The notes: a model not told the origin generated them from the sequence alone. A DNA stretch of 64,000 nucleotides from Pseudorhodoferax sp. Leaf267 (GCF_001422405.1 NZ_LMMV01000025.1:64107-128106), one strand, 5' to 3'. Positions 1 to 9,141 are shown, numbered from the stretch's first letter. Translations and numbers: made by a program.

Positions 1-861
1 GCCGGCGCTCAGCACCACCTCGCCGCCATCGGCCAGCCGCGCCTTCACCAATTCGGTCCCGGTCCAGACCTCGGCGCCCGTGCAGCGCAGGGCGCCGGCT
101 GCGTCGCGCTCCAGCAGCAGGCGCGAGACCTGGGCGTTGCTCCACAGCTCGAAGTTGGGCCGGCCATAGCAGGTCGGGCGCAGGAAGGCCTTGGCCGTGT
201 TCCAGCGCAGCCCGGCCTTCTGGTTGACCTGGAAGTAGCCCACACCCTCGTTGTCGCCGCGGTTGAAATCCTCGGTGGCCGGGATGCCGGCTTGCTGGGC
301 GGCCTGCGCGAACGCGTCCAGCACGTCCCAGCGCAGGCGCTGCTTCTCGATGCGCCATTCGCCGCCGGCCTTGCGGTGCGACAGCATCCTCCAGTACGGC
401 TCGTCGCCGCGCAGCAGCTCGGGCGGTGTGCCCTGGGCGCCGTGCAGGGCGTCCGCGCCCCTGTAGAAGTCCTCGTGCAGCTTGAAATAGGGCAGCGAGC
501 GCTCCCAGCGCCAGCTGTCGTCGCCCGTGAGGGCGGCCCAGTGGTCGTAGTCCCGCGCCTGGCCGCGCATGTAGATCATGCCGTTGATGCTGGAGCAGCC
601 GCCCAGCGTCTTGCCGCGCGGGTAGCGCAGGCTGCGGCCGTTCAGGCCGGCTTCGGGCTCGGTCTGGTAGAGCCAGTCGGTACGCGGATTGCCGATGCAG
701 TACAGGTAGCCCACCGGGATGTGGATCCAGTGGTAGTCGTCCTTGCGGCCGGCCTCGATCAGCAGCACGCGCTGGCTGGCGTTCGCCGAGAGCCGGTTGG
801 CCAGCAGGCAGCCGGCCGTGCCGGCGCCGATGATGATGGTGTCAAAAATGTGGTCTGCCAT
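1..861 (-). CDS. GMC family oxidoreductase (choline/alcohol dehydrogenase type), 3' truncated
   Basis: Flavoenzyme that would oxidise an alcohol to an aldehyde or ketone using FAD. The N-terminal 287 residues are visible and the rest lies beyond base 1. The start at 861 gives MADHIFDTIIIGAGTAGCLL, a classic Rossmann FAD fold (GAGTAG). The GMC signature follows near residues 83-110 (PRGKTLGGCSSINGMIYMRG). The catalytic His region lies outside the window. Genes 1448-2419 (Bug binding protein) and 918-1373 follow on the same strand upstream, suggesting a catabolic cluster in which a solute is bound and then oxidised. Family assignment is firm. The substrate is unknown. Confidence 0.9.
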   Translation of the reverse strand, partial: MADHIFDTIIIGAGTAGCLLANRLSANASQRVLLIEAGRKDDYHWIHIPVGYLYCIGNPRTDWLYQTEPEAGLNGRSLRYPRGKTLGGCSSINGMIYMRGQARDYDHWAALTGDDSWRWERSLPYFKLHEDFYRGADALHGAQGTPPELLRGDEPYWRMLSHRKAGGEWRIEKQRLRWDVLDAFAQAAQQAGIPATEDFNRGDNEGVGYFQVNQKAGLRWNTAKAFLRPTCYGRPNFELWSNAQVSRLLLERDAAGALRCTGAEVWTGTELVKARLADGGEVVLSAG

Positions 862-917
862 GTCTCGTGCGGTGTGCGGCGTTGTTGCCGCAGTGTCGCC
901 GCAACCGGCAGTCCGGA

Positions 918-1373
918 TCAGACGCGCACGGCGCGCTGGCCGGCGAGGCTGGCGCCGGGCTCGGCCCTGAGCTGCTCCTCGGCCAGGAAGTCGCTGATCG
1001 TGAAGTCGTCCTGGCGTTCGAACCGGGCCGCTTCGGCCTCGCGCTTGAGCGTGCGCGCGAGCAGGTTCTTCAAGGTCATCGCGGTGCCCGGGTCCAGCGC
1101 CCGGCCGCACTCTTGCAGCGATTGCTGCAGATCGGCCCCGATGAAATGCGCCTTGCTCTGGTTGCCGTATTCGATGGCGCGGGTCAGCCGCATGGCGACG
1201 CGCCGGGTCGCCAGAAAGTTGCTGCGCGCGAATTCGGGATGCAGCCGGCTCAGCACCAGCGACAGGCCACCCAGCAGGATCTGGATCTCCAGCAGATCGG
1301 AGTGCTCGGTCACCCGCGGCAACAACAGATCCGTGTTCCAGGGGCTTTCGTCGTGCAGGTAGCTTGATGGCAT
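918..1373 (-). CDS. Hypothetical protein, 151 aa
   Basis: I do not recognise this protein. It starts MPSSYLHDESPWNTDLLLPR at 1373. It has no signal peptide or membrane segment; the body looks alpha-helical and charged, with a Leu-rich stretch (LLEIQILLGGLSLVLSRLH) around residues 27-45. The frame stays open upstream as far as 2360, but that part overlaps the Bug gene antiphase and is a high-GC shadow, so the first internal Met past the Bug gene was chosen. It lies between the binding-protein gene and the GMC oxidoreductase, on the same strand, and may be co-transcribed with them. It could be a small regulatory or accessory protein, but no function can be claimed. Confidence 0.6.
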   Translation of the reverse strand: MPSSYLHDESPWNTDLLLPRVTEHSDLLEIQILLGGLSLVLSRLHPEFARSNFLATRRVAMRLTRAIEYGNQSKAHFIGADLQQSLQECGRALDPGTAMTLKNLLARTLKREAEAARFERQDDFTISDFLAEEQLRAEPGASLAGQRAVRV

Positions 1374-1447
1374 GGCGGGCGATTCTAGGGGTGGGCCTGC
1401 GGTCGAAAGCGCTTTGGAAGGCGGGGAAAGCCTGGCATCTGGCCCGC

Positions 1448-2419
1448 TCAATCGATGCGAGCGCCCGAGTCCTTCACCACCTTGGCCCAGCGCTCGATCT
1501 CGGCGTCGATGTGCGTGTCCAAGGCGGCCGGCGTCGAGCCGACCAGCTGGTAGCCGCCGGCCTCCAGCTGGGCCCTGATCTCGGGCTGCGCGACGACGGC
1601 GGCGATCTCGCGGCTCATGCGCTCGACGATGGCCGCCGGCGTGCCGGCGGGCGCCAGCACCGCGTACCAGCCGTTCACCACGAAGCCCGGCAGGCCGGCT
1701 TGCGCCATGGTCGGCACGTTGGCAATCATGGGCAGGCGCGTGTTGCCCGTGACGGCCAGGCCGTGCAGCCGGCCCGACTGCACATGCGGCAGCGAGGTCG
1801 AGGCGCTGTCGAAGCTCAGCTGCACCTCGCCGGCCAGCATGGCATTGACCATGGGCGCGCTGCCCTTGTAGGGCACGTGGCTCAGCTTGATGCCCGCAAC
1901 GCTGGCGAAGTACTCGACCGCGAGGTGGCTGGTGTTGCCGTTGCCGGCCGAGCCATAGGTGATCTTGCCCGGGTTGGCCTTGGCCTCGGCGATCAGCTCG
2001 GCGATGCTGCGGGCCTTCAGCGACGGGCTGCCGCTGGCCAGCAGCGGCAGGTTGGCCACCAGCGAGACCGGCGCGAAGTCCTTGCGCGTGTCGTAGGGCA
2101 ACTTGGGGTAGAGGCTGGCGTTGATGGCGTGCGCAGCCAGCACCATGATGAAGGTGTGGCCGTCGGGCTTCGCACGCGCGGCAGCCTGCGAGGCCACGGT
2201 GCCGCCGGCCCCCGGCTTGTAGTCCAGCACCACGGGCTGGCCCAGGCGCTCCTGCAGCTTGATCGACAGGGGCCGCGCGATCAAATCGGTGCTGCCGCCG
2301 GGCGGGTAGGGGATCAGCAGCTGGATCGGTCGCTCCGGCCACTGGCCGGGCTGGGCCCACGCGCTGCCAGCTGCGCTGGCGGCCACGGCGGCAAGGATTT
2401 GTCGGCGGGAAAGCTGCAT
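1448..2419 (-). CDS. Bug family tripartite tricarboxylate transporter substrate-binding protein (TctC type)
   Basis: Periplasmic solute-binding protein of 323 aa, the usual Bug length. It has a Tat-like or Sec signal peptide (MQLSRRQILAAVAASAAGSAWA, with RR near residue 5) followed by WPERPIQLLIPYPPGGSTDL, the hallmark N-terminal strand and loop of Bug/TctC proteins. Further family features are KPGAGGTVASQAAARAKPDG and the AGLPGF block near residue 245. A good ribosome site (AGGAGA) precedes the start. No TctA/TctB permease genes are nearby, which is normal for orphan Bug proteins in Burkholderiales. The ligand is probably a carboxylate but cannot be read from sequence. Confidence 0.93.
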   Translation of the reverse strand: MQLSRRQILAAVAASAAGSAWAQPGQWPERPIQLLIPYPPGGSTDLIARPLSIKLQERLGQPVVLDYKPGAGGTVASQAAARAKPDGHTFIMVLAAHAINASLYPKLPYDTRKDFAPVSLVANLPLLASGSPSLKARSIAELIAEAKANPGKITYGSAGNGNTSHLAVEYFASVAGIKLSHVPYKGSAPMVNAMLAGEVQLSFDSASTSLPHVQSGRLHGLAVTGNTRLPMIANVPTMAQAGLPGFVVNGWYAVLAPAGTPAAIVERMSREIAAVVAQPEIRAQLEAGGYQLVGSTPAALDTHIDAEIERWAKVVKDSGARID

Positions 2420-2480
2420 GGGTCGGTCTCCTGGTTCTTCGTGGACCGCGCAGTGTGGCGTAGGCCGCCCCCGCCCGGCG

Positions 2481-2960
2481 TCACCTTGGTTTCAGGTGCT
2501 TGAGCGGCAGCGCGCTGCTGTCCTTCACCTCGCCCAGCGAGAAGCTGGTGTGCAGGTCCTTCACATTGGGCAGGTTGATCAGCACCTCGCGCGCGAACTG
2601 CGCGAAGCTGTCCAGGTCGCGCGAGACCACCTGCAGCTCGAAGGTGCCGGCGCCGCTGATGTAATGGCAGGCCACCACCTCGGGGATCTTGCGGATCGCG
2701 TCCTCCAGCTCGCGCGTGACGTTGCCGCTGTTGCGGTCTGCATCCAGCCGCACGAAGGCCAGCACCCCGAGGCCGATCTTGCGGCGGTCGATCTCGGCGT
2801 GGTAGCCCTTGATGAAGCCGGCCTCTTCCAGCGCGCGCACGCGGCGCCAGCAGGGGGCGGCCGACAAGCCCACGCGGCTGGCGAGCTCGGCGTTGCTCAG
2901 GCGCCCGTCGGCCTGCAGTTCTTGCAGGATCGCCAAGTCGAACTTGTCCAGTGTTTCCAT
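2481..2960 (-). CDS. Lrp/AsnC family transcriptional regulator
   Basis: DNA-binding regulator of about 159 aa. The N-terminal winged helix (METLDKFDLAILQELQADGR, then LSNAELASRVGLSAAPCWRR) is followed by a RAM/AsnC ligand-binding domain (GTFELQVVSRDLDSF). The Met at 2960 fits family starts better than the one three codons upstream at 2969. It is divergent from the indolepyruvate ferredoxin oxidoreductase gene at 3110, an arrangement in which Lrp proteins usually control the neighbouring amino-acid catabolic gene in response to an aromatic or branched amino acid. A perfect inverted repeat in the shared intergenic region is a candidate operator. Confidence 0.93.
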   Translation of the reverse strand: METLDKFDLAILQELQADGRLSNAELASRVGLSAAPCWRRVRALEEAGFIKGYHAEIDRRKIGLGVLAFVRLDADRNSGNVTRELEDAIRKIPEVVACHYISGAGTFELQVVSRDLDSFAQFAREVLINLPNVKDLHTSFSLGEVKDSSALPLKHLKPR

Positions 2961-2981
2961 TCCTGCCAATTTACAGCAAGA

Positions 2982-3023
2982 TCCTTTCTTTGATGGTCAA
3001 AATCGAGGAAGCAAAAGAAAGGA
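2982..3023. promoter_or_regulatory. Perfect 10-bp inverted repeat in the divergent lrp/ior promoter region
   Basis: TCCTTTCTTT at 2982-2991 is exactly mirrored by AAAGAAAGGA at 3014-3023, with 22 bases between. The arm centres are 32 bp apart, about three helical turns. The right arm touches the candidate -35 of the oxidoreductase gene. The arrangement suits binding of an Lrp-type octamer or paired dimers. Its function is inferred. Confidence 0.5.
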
Positions 3024-3048
3024 CATATCGGCGCCGGATGCATACACT
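3020..3048 (+). promoter_or_regulatory. Candidate sigma-70 promoter for the indolepyruvate oxidoreductase gene
   Basis: AGGACA at 3020-3025, a 17-bp spacer, then TACACT at 3043-3048. Transcription would start near 3055, giving a leader of about 55 bases with a GGAGA ribosome site shortly before the ATG at 3110. The -35 is weak and overlaps the right arm of the inverted repeat. Confidence 0.35.
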
Positions 3049-3109
3049 GGGCCGCATCACGGCCCCTCCGTCGCCCACGAGGCGACGGTTCCAACGGAGA
3101 CACCACACG

Positions 3110-6100
3110 ATGAACGCCCCCTTGCCCGAGCACATCCGCAAAGCCCTGGAAACAGTGACGCTGGACGACAAGTACAGCCTGGACTACGGCCGCGCCTTCA
3201 TGAGCGGCGTGCAGGCGCTGGTCAAGCTGCCCATGCTGCAGCGGCTGCGCGACCAGCAGGTCGGCAAGAACACGGCCGGCTTCATCAGCGGCTACCGCGG
3301 CTCGCCGCTGGGCGGCTACGACCAGGCGCTGTGGAAGGCCAGCAAGTTCCTGAAGGCGCAGAACATCGTGTTCCAGCCCGGCGTGAACGAAGAGCTGGCG
3401 GCCACGGCCATGTGGGGCACGCAGCAGCTGGGCTTTTCGCCGCCGGGCACCAACAAGTTCGACGGCGTCTTCGGCATCTGGTACGGCAAGGGCCCGGGCG
3501 TGGACCGCTGCTCCGACGTGTTCAAGCACGCCAACATGGCCGGCACCACGGCCTGGGGTGGCGTGATCGCCGTGGCCGGCGACGACCACATCTCCAAGAG
3601 CTCCACGGCCGCGCACCAGAGCGACCACATCTTCAAGGCCTGCGGCCTGCCGGTGTTCTTCCCGGCCAACGTGCAGGAGATCCTCGACCTGGGCATCCAC
3701 GCGTTCGCGATGAGCCGCTTCTCGGGCGTGTGGGCCGGCATGAAGACGATCCAGGAGATCGTCGAGTCCAGCGCCACGGCCATGATCGACCCGGACCGGG
3801 TGCAGATCCAGATCCCCACCGACTTCCAGATGCCCGAGGGTGGCCTGCACATCCGCTGGCCCGACCATGCGCTGGAGCAGGAAGCCCGTTTGTTCCACTA
3901 CAAGTGGTACGCCGCGCTGGCCTACATCCGCGCCAACAAGCTCAACTACAACGCCATCGAAGGGCCGAACGACCGCTATGGCCTGATCGCCAGCGGCAAG
4001 GCCTACAACGACACCCGCCAGGCCCTTTTGGACCTGGGCCTGGACGACGCCAGCTGCCGCCAGCTCGGCCTGCGCCTGCACAAGGTCGGCGTGGTCTGGC
4101 CGCTGGAGGCGCAGCTCACGCGCGACTTCGCCACCGGCATGCAGGAGATCCTGGTCGTCGAAGAGAAGCGCCAGGTCATCGAATACCAGCTCAAGGAAGA
4201 GCTCTACAACTGGCGCTCGGACGTGCGGCCCAACGTGCTGGGCAAGTTCAACGAGGTCGAGGGCGATTTCTCGGGCGGCGAATGGTCGATGGCCAACCCC
4301 ACGGCCAACACCTTGCTGCGCGCCAACGCCGACCTGTCGCCCTCGCTGATCGCCAAGGCCCTGGCCCAGCGGCTGAAGAAGACGGGCGTGCTGGAAGCCG
4401 GCGGCGCCGACATGGTGGCGCGCGTCGATGCGCAGCTCGCCATCCTGGAAGCCAAGGAACGTTCGATGCAGGTGCTGGAGCTCGGCGGCGTGCAGGGCGC
4501 GGACCGGCTGCCCTGGTTCTGCTCGGGCTGCCCGCACAACACCAGCACCAAGGTGCCCGAAGGCTCGCGCGCCATGGGCGGCATCGGCTGCCACTTCATG
4601 GCGACCTGGATGGACCGCAGCACCATCGGCTTCACGCAGATGGGCGGCGAGGGCGTGCCCTGGGTGGGCCAGCAGCCGTTCACCACCGACCAGCACATCT
4701 TTGCCAACCTGGGCGACGGCACGTACTTTCACAGCGGGCTGCTGGCCATCCGCCAGAGCATCGCGGCCGGCGTCAACATCACCTACAAGATCCTCTACAA
4801 CGACGCGGTGGCCATGACCGGCGGCCAGCAGGTCGGCGAGCGGCCCGAGGGCCATTCGGTGCTGCAGATCGCCGAGAGCCTGCATGCCGAGGGCGCGAAG
4901 AAGGTCGTGATCGTGACCGACGAGCCCGAGAAGTACAAGGGCGTGTCGGTGCCCGGTGACAACGTGACCATCCACCACCGCGACCAGCTGGACGAGATCC
5001 AGCGCCAGTTCCGCGAGATCACCGGCACCACGGCCATCATCTACGACCAGACCTGCGCCACCGAGAAGCGCCGCCGCCGCAAGCGCGGCACGGCCGTGGA
5101 CCCGGCCACGCGCGTGGTCATCAACGAGCTGGTCTGCGAGGGCTGCGGCGACTGCAGCGTGCAGTCCAACTGCCTGTCGGTGGAGCCGCTGGAGACCGAG
5201 TTCGGCCGCAAGCGCACGATCAACCAGAGCACCTGCAACAAGGACATGAGCTGCCTGAAGGGCTTTTGCCCCAGCTTCGTGACGGTGGAGGGCGGCAAGC
5301 TCAAGGGCAAGTCCAAGGCCCAGGCGCCATCGCCGTTCGAGCTCGGTGCGCTGGCCGACCCGGTGCTGCCGGCGCTCACCGGCACCTGGGGCATCATCGT
5401 CGCGGGCGTGGGCGGCACCGGCGTCATCACCATCGGCCAGCTGCTGGGCGTGGCCGCGCATCTGGAAGGCAAGGGCATCGTCACGCAGGACGCGGCGGGC
5501 CTGGCGCAAAAGGGCGGCGCCACCTGGAGCCATGTGCTGATCGGCCCGAACCAGGACGACATCCGAACGACCCGCGTGTCCATGGCCGCGGCCGACCTGG
5601 TGCTGGGCTGCGACCCGCTGGTGGCGGCCAACAAGGAATCGACCATGCGCATGCGCGGCGGCCGCACCCATGTGGCGCTGAACGTGCACGGCGCACCGAC
5701 GGCCGCCTTCGTCAAGAACATCGAATGGCAGAACCCGGCCGATGCCTGCGCGGCTGAGCTGGCGCAGATCGTGGGCGAGGACGCGCTGGGCCGCTTCGAC
5801 GCCGACGCGGCCGCCACCAAGCTCATGGGCGACACCATTTATGTGAACCCCATGATCCTGGGCTACGCCTGGCAGAAGGGCTGGATCCCGCTGGAATTCG
5901 ACTCGCTGATGCGCGCCATCGAGCTCAACGGCGTGGCCATCGAGCAGAACAAGGCCGCCTTCGCGTGGGGCCGCCGCGCCGCGGCCGACGCGGCGTCGGT
6001 GGAGAAGCTGGTGCGCGGTGCCGGCGTGCAGGTCATCGATTTCAAGAAGCGCGAGACGCTGGAGCACATGGTGGCGCGCCGCGTCGAGTTCCTGACCGGC

Positions 6101-6712
6101 TACCAGAACGCCGCCTACGCGGCCGACTACCAGGCCTTCGTCGAGAAGGTGCGTGCCCGCGAGCAGGCCATGGGTGCGCCCAAGCACCTGCCACTGACCG
6201 AGGCCGTGGCGCGCTACCTGTTCAAGCTCATGGCCTACAAGGATGAATACGAGGTGGCGCGCCTGCACACCGACCCGGCCTTCCACGCCAAGATCGCGTC
6301 CATGTTCGAGGGCGACTTCACGCTCAACTACCACCTGGCCCCGCCGCTCACGTCCAAGAAGAACGCCAAGGGCGAGTTGCAAAAGAGCAAGTTCGGCCCG
6401 TCCATGCTGACCGGCTTCAAGCTGCTGGCCAAGCTCAAGGGCCTGCGCGGCACGGCGCTGGACGTGTTCGGCCGTACGGAGGAACGCAAGACCGAGCGCG
6501 CGCTGATCGCCGAGTACCGCGCCAGCATCGACGAGGTCCTGGCCGGCCTGAACGCTGCCAACCATGCCGTGGCACTGGACATCGCGCGCATCCCGGAGCA
6601 GATCAAGGGCTACGGCCATGTGAAAGAGCGCAACTTGGTGGCCGCGCGGCAGAAATGGGCACAGCTGCAGGCTGCGTTCCGCCAGCCGGCCGCGCAGGCG
6701 CGCGCCGCCTGA
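3110..6712 (+). CDS. Indolepyruvate ferredoxin oxidoreductase, fused alpha/beta/gamma (IorAB-like), 1200 aa
   Basis: Oxidatively decarboxylates aryl pyruvates (indolepyruvate, phenylpyruvate) to acyl-CoA, feeding electrons to ferredoxin, in aromatic amino-acid breakdown. The thiamine-diphosphate domain lies in the first half (GCPHNTST, GGIGCHFMA, then NLGDGTYFHSG near residues 480-545). A Fe-S cluster region follows with CEGCGDC (C676, C679, C682), C688, then CNKDMSCLKGFC. The gamma domain begins near residue 760 (GTWGIIVAGVGGTGVITIGQ). The start at 3110 has a GGAGA ribosome site. The single-chain form is typical of aerobic proteobacteria. It is divergent from an Lrp regulator. The large open frame antisense to this gene is a GC artefact. 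Confidence 0.93.
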   Translation: MNAPLPEHIRKALETVTLDDKYSLDYGRAFMSGVQALVKLPMLQRLRDQQVGKNTAGFISGYRGSPLGGYDQALWKASKFLKAQNIVFQPGVNEELAATAMWGTQQLGFSPPGTNKFDGVFGIWYGKGPGVDRCSDVFKHANMAGTTAWGGVIAVAGDDHISKSSTAAHQSDHIFKACGLPVFFPANVQEILDLGIHAFAMSRFSGVWAGMKTIQEIVESSATAMIDPDRVQIQIPTDFQMPEGGLHIRWPDHALEQEARLFHYKWYAALAYIRANKLNYNAIEGPNDRYGLIASGKAYNDTRQALLDLGLDDASCRQLGLRLHKVGVVWPLEAQLTRDFATGMQEILVVEEKRQVIEYQLKEELYNWRSDVRPNVLGKFNEVEGDFSGGEWSMANPTANTLLRANADLSPSLIAKALAQRLKKTGVLEAGGADMVARVDAQLAILEAKERSMQVLELGGVQGADRLPWFCSGCPHNTSTKVPEGSRAMGGIGCHFMATWMDRSTIGFTQMGGEGVPWVGQQPFTTDQHIFANLGDGTYFHSGLLAIRQSIAAGVNITYKILYNDAVAMTGGQQVGERPEGHSVLQIAESLHAEGAKKVVIVTDEPEKYKGVSVPGDNVTIHHRDQLDEIQRQFREITGTTAIIYDQTCATEKRRRRKRGTAVDPATRVVINELVCEGCGDCSVQSNCLSVEPLETEFGRKRTINQSTCNKDMSCLKGFCPSFVTVEGGKLKGKSKAQAPSPFELGALADPVLPALTGTWGIIVAGVGGTGVITIGQLLGVAAHLEGKGIVTQDAAGLAQKGGATWSHVLIGPNQDDIRTTRVSMAAADLVLGCDPLVAANKESTMRMRGGRTHVALNVHGAPTAAFVKNIEWQNPADACAAELAQIVGEDALGRFDADAAATKLMGDTIYVNPMILGYAWQKGWIPLEFDSLMRAIELNGVAIEQNKAAFAWGRRAAADAASVEKLVRGAGVQVIDFKKRETLEHMVARRVEFLTGYQNAAYAADYQAFVEKVRAREQAMGAPKHLPLTEAVARYLFKLMAYKDEYEVARLHTDPAFHAKIASMFEGDFTLNYHLAPPLTSKKNAKGELQKSKFGPSMLTGFKLLAKLKGLRGTALDVFGRTEERKTERALIAEYRASIDEVLAGLNAANHAVALDIARIPEQIKGYGHVKERNLVAARQKWAQLQAAFRQPAAQARAA

Positions 6713-6819
6713 GCGGCTCCCGCAGAGGGCGCTTGCCCTTGCGCCCGCTCGGCCTTATGCCGGCTGGGGCCTCCGCTCCGCCGCAGGAGGGCGGCATACA
6801 ATCCCAGGCTTTTCGCCCG

Positions 6820-6844
6820 TCCCGCGCGCTTTTGGTGCGCGGGA
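6820..6844 (+). other. Hairpin in the yajC leader
   Basis: TCCCGCGC at 6820-6827 pairs with GCGCGGGA at 6837-6844 across a 9-base loop, 41 bases before the yajC start. It could be a weak terminator for the upstream gene or a leader structure. There is no clean U-run directly after it, so its role is uncertain. Confidence 0.3.
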
Positions 6845-6885
6845 TTACGCTTTTCCAAGTTGCGTCTTCGTTTGGAGTTGACCCC

Positions 6886-7221
6886 GTGCTGATCTCTACC
6901 GCTTATGCCCAAACCGCACCTGCCGCATCCGCCGGCGGTGGGGATCTGATGTCGTCGCTGGGCAGCATGCTGCCGTTGGTGCTGATGTTCGTGGTGCTGT
7001 ATTTCGTCATGATCCGCCCGCAGATGCGCAAGCAGAAGGAGCACCGCGCCATGATCGACGCGCTGGCCAGGGGCGACGAGATCGCCACCGCGGGCGGCCT
7101 GATCGGCAAGGTCACCAAGCTGGGCGAAGGCACGCTGAGCGTGGAGATCGCCAACGGCGTCGAAGTGCAGTTGCAGCGCCACGCCGTGGTGCAGGTGTTG
7201 CCCAAGGGTTCGGTCAAGTAA
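6886..7221 (+). CDS. yajC: Preprotein translocase subunit YajC
   Basis: Small inner-membrane partner of SecDF in the Sec export machine; 111 aa, the normal size. The GTG at 6886 was chosen because it gives VLISTAYAQ and has GGAG eight bases upstream. One membrane helix follows (MLPLVLMFVVLYFVMIRPQM, residues about 26-45), then the cytoplasmic YajC core (RGDEIATAGGLIGKV). It is first in a yajC-secD-secF run with gaps of 36 and 25 bases. The gene that usually precedes it, tgt, lies instead at the far right end of the window. Confidence 0.95.
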   Translation: MLISTAYAQTAPAASAGGGDLMSSLGSMLPLVLMFVVLYFVMIRPQMRKQKEHRAMIDALARGDEIATAGGLIGKVTKLGEGTLSVEIANGVEVQLQRHAVVQVLPKGSVK

Positions 7222-7257
7222 GCCAGCAGGAAGCCGCCCCGTGGGGCGAAAGCGATC

Positions 7258-9141
7258 ATGAACCGTTATCCGGTATGGAAGTACGCGATCATCCTGGTCG
7301 TGTTGCTCTTGGGGCTGATCTACGCCCTGCCCAATTTCTTCGGCGAGGCGCCTGCGGTGCAGGTCTCCGCGGGCAAGTCCAGCGTGAAGGTGGACGCCAC
7401 GACCCAGGAGCGGGTCGCGCAGGCCCTGAAGGATGCCGGGCTCACGCCCGACCTGCTGACACTGGATGGCGGTTCGATCCGCGCGCGCTTCGCAACGCCC
7501 GATGAGCAGCTCAAGGCGCGCGACACCCTGCAGCGTGCGCTGATCCCCGACGCGGCCGACCCATCCTACGTGGTGGCGCTGAACCTGGTCTCGCGTTCGC
7601 CGGCCTGGCTGGCGGCGCTGAACGCCCACCCGATGTACCTGGGGCTGGACCTGCGCGGCGGCGTGGACTTCCTGCTGCAGGTCGACATGAAGGGCGCCAT
7701 CGACAAGCGCGCCGAGTCCTTCGCCAGCGATTTGCGCACGGCCTTTCGCGACAAGGGCATCCGCGGCAGCTCGGTGAACCGCAACGGCCAGACCGTGGAG
7801 GTCACCTTCCGCGATGCCGAGGCGCGCGAGGCCGCCAAGCGCGTAGTGCAGGACCAGTTCCCCGACCTCACCACCACCGAGTCGCAGGACGGCAGCACCT
7901 GGAAGCTGGTGGCCAGCATCAAGCCCGAGGCCGCCCGCCGGTTGCAGGACGCCGCACTCAAGCAGAACATCACCACGCTGCACAACCGGATCAACGAACT
8001 CGGCGTGGCCGAGCCCGTGATCCAGCAGCAAGGCCTGGAACGCATCGTCGTGCAACTGCCCGGCGTGCAGGACACGGCCAAGGCCAAGGACATCCTGGGC
8101 CGCACGGCCACGCTGGAAGTGCGCCTGGTCGACGAAAGCACGGAAGCCCGCAGCGCCGAGACCGGTACAGGCTCCGTGCCTTTCGGTTCCGAGCGCTACC
8201 TGGACCGCAGCGGCCAGGCCGTCATCGTCAAGCGCCAGGTGGTGCTGACCGGCGAGAACCTGACCGACGCCCAGCCCGGCTTCGACGGCCAGACCCAGGA
8301 GCCCACCGTCAACCTGACGCTGGACGCCAAGGGCGCGCGCATCTTCAAGGACATCACGCGCGAGAACGTCGGCAAGCGCATGGCCATCATCCTGTTCGAA
8401 AAGGGCCGGGGCGAGGTTGTCACGGCGCCGGTCATCCGCACCGAGATCGCCGGTGGCCGCGTGCAGATCTCGGGCCGCATGACGACGACCGAGGCCAACG
8501 ACACCTCGCTGCTGTTGCGCGCCGGCTCGCTGGCCGCGCCCATGGAGATCATCCAGGAGCGCACCATCGGCCCCAGCCTGGGCGCCGACAACATCAGCAA
8601 GGGCTTCAACAGCGTGCTGTACGGCTTCATCGCCATCATGGTGTTCATGTGCGCCTACTACGCGCTGTTCGGCGTTTTCTCGTCGATCGCGCTGGCCGTG
8701 AACCTCTTGCTGCTGGTGTCGGTGCTGTCCATGCTGCAGGCCACGCTGACCTTGCCCGGCATCGCCGCCATGGCCCTGGCCATCGGGGTGGCCATCGACT
8801 CCAACGTGCTGATCAACGAGCGCGTGCGCGAGGAGCTGCGCAATGGTGCATCACCGCAGGCCGCGATCCACGCCGGCTACGAGCGCGCCTGGGGCACCAT
8901 CCTGGACTCCAACGTGACCACGCTGATCGCCGGCGTGGCCCTGCTGGCCTTCGGCTCGGGCCCGATCCGCGGCTTCGCGGTGGTGCACTGCATCGGGATC
9001 GTGACCTCGATGTTCTCGGCCGTGTTCTTCTCGCGTGCGCTCGTGAACCTGTGGTACGGCGGCAAGAAGAAGCTCAAGAGCGTGTCGATCGGCACCGTCT
9101 GGCGCCCCAAGACCGACGGCGCCGTGGTCCAGGCCAAGTAA
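7258..9141 (+). CDS. secD: Protein translocase subunit SecD
   Basis: Membrane component that uses the proton gradient to complete export of Sec substrates; 627 aa. It has an N-terminal helix (YAIILVVLLLGLIYALPNFF), the P1 head start GLDLRGGVDFLLQVD near residue 130, a large periplasmic domain, and C-terminal RND-type helices from about residue 450 (GFIAIMVFMCAYYALF) including the conserved GVAIDSNVLINERVREEL segment carrying the proton-relay Asp. The gene starts ATG at 7258, 36 bases after yajC, and is followed by secF. Confidence 0.97.
   Translation: MNRYPVWKYAIILVVLLLGLIYALPNFFGEAPAVQVSAGKSSVKVDATTQERVAQALKDAGLTPDLLTLDGGSIRARFATPDEQLKARDTLQRALIPDAADPSYVVALNLVSRSPAWLAALNAHPMYLGLDLRGGVDFLLQVDMKGAIDKRAESFASDLRTAFRDKGIRGSSVNRNGQTVEVTFRDAEAREAAKRVVQDQFPDLTTTESQDGSTWKLVASIKPEAARRLQDAALKQNITTLHNRINELGVAEPVIQQQGLERIVVQLPGVQDTAKAKDILGRTATLEVRLVDESTEARSAETGTGSVPFGSERYLDRSGQAVIVKRQVVLTGENLTDAQPGFDGQTQEPTVNLTLDAKGARIFKDITRENVGKRMAIILFEKGRGEVVTAPVIRTEIAGGRVQISGRMTTTEANDTSLLLRAGSLAAPMEIIQERTIGPSLGADNISKGFNSVLYGFIAIMVFMCAYYALFGVFSSIALAVNLLLLVSVLSMLQATLTLPGIAAMALAIGVAIDSNVLINERVREELRNGASPQAAIHAGYERAWGTILDSNVTTLIAGVALLAFGSGPIRGFAVVHCIGIVTSMFSAVFFSRALVNLWYGGKKKLKSVSIGTVWRPKTDGAVVQAK

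Noticed and set aside
1406-1415. AAAGCGCTTT palindrome upstream of the 918-1373 gene, resembling a LacI/GntR operator
   Set aside because: A 10-bp palindrome is expected dozens of times in 64 kb by chance, and no matching regulator gene is nearby.
918-2360. A single 480-aa minus-strand protein spanning the small hypothetical gene and the Bug gene
   Set aside because: The upstream part overlaps the well-supported Bug gene in another frame and is Arg/Ala/Gly-rich noise. Only the end from 1373 down looks like a protein.
2897-6619. A 1240-codon open frame on the minus strand antisense to the indolepyruvate oxidoreductase gene
   Set aside because: It is antiphase to a clear enzyme gene and its product is a low-complexity His/Gly/Ala/Val/Arg mixture, as expected from third-position GC bias. 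It has no ribosome site or family motif.
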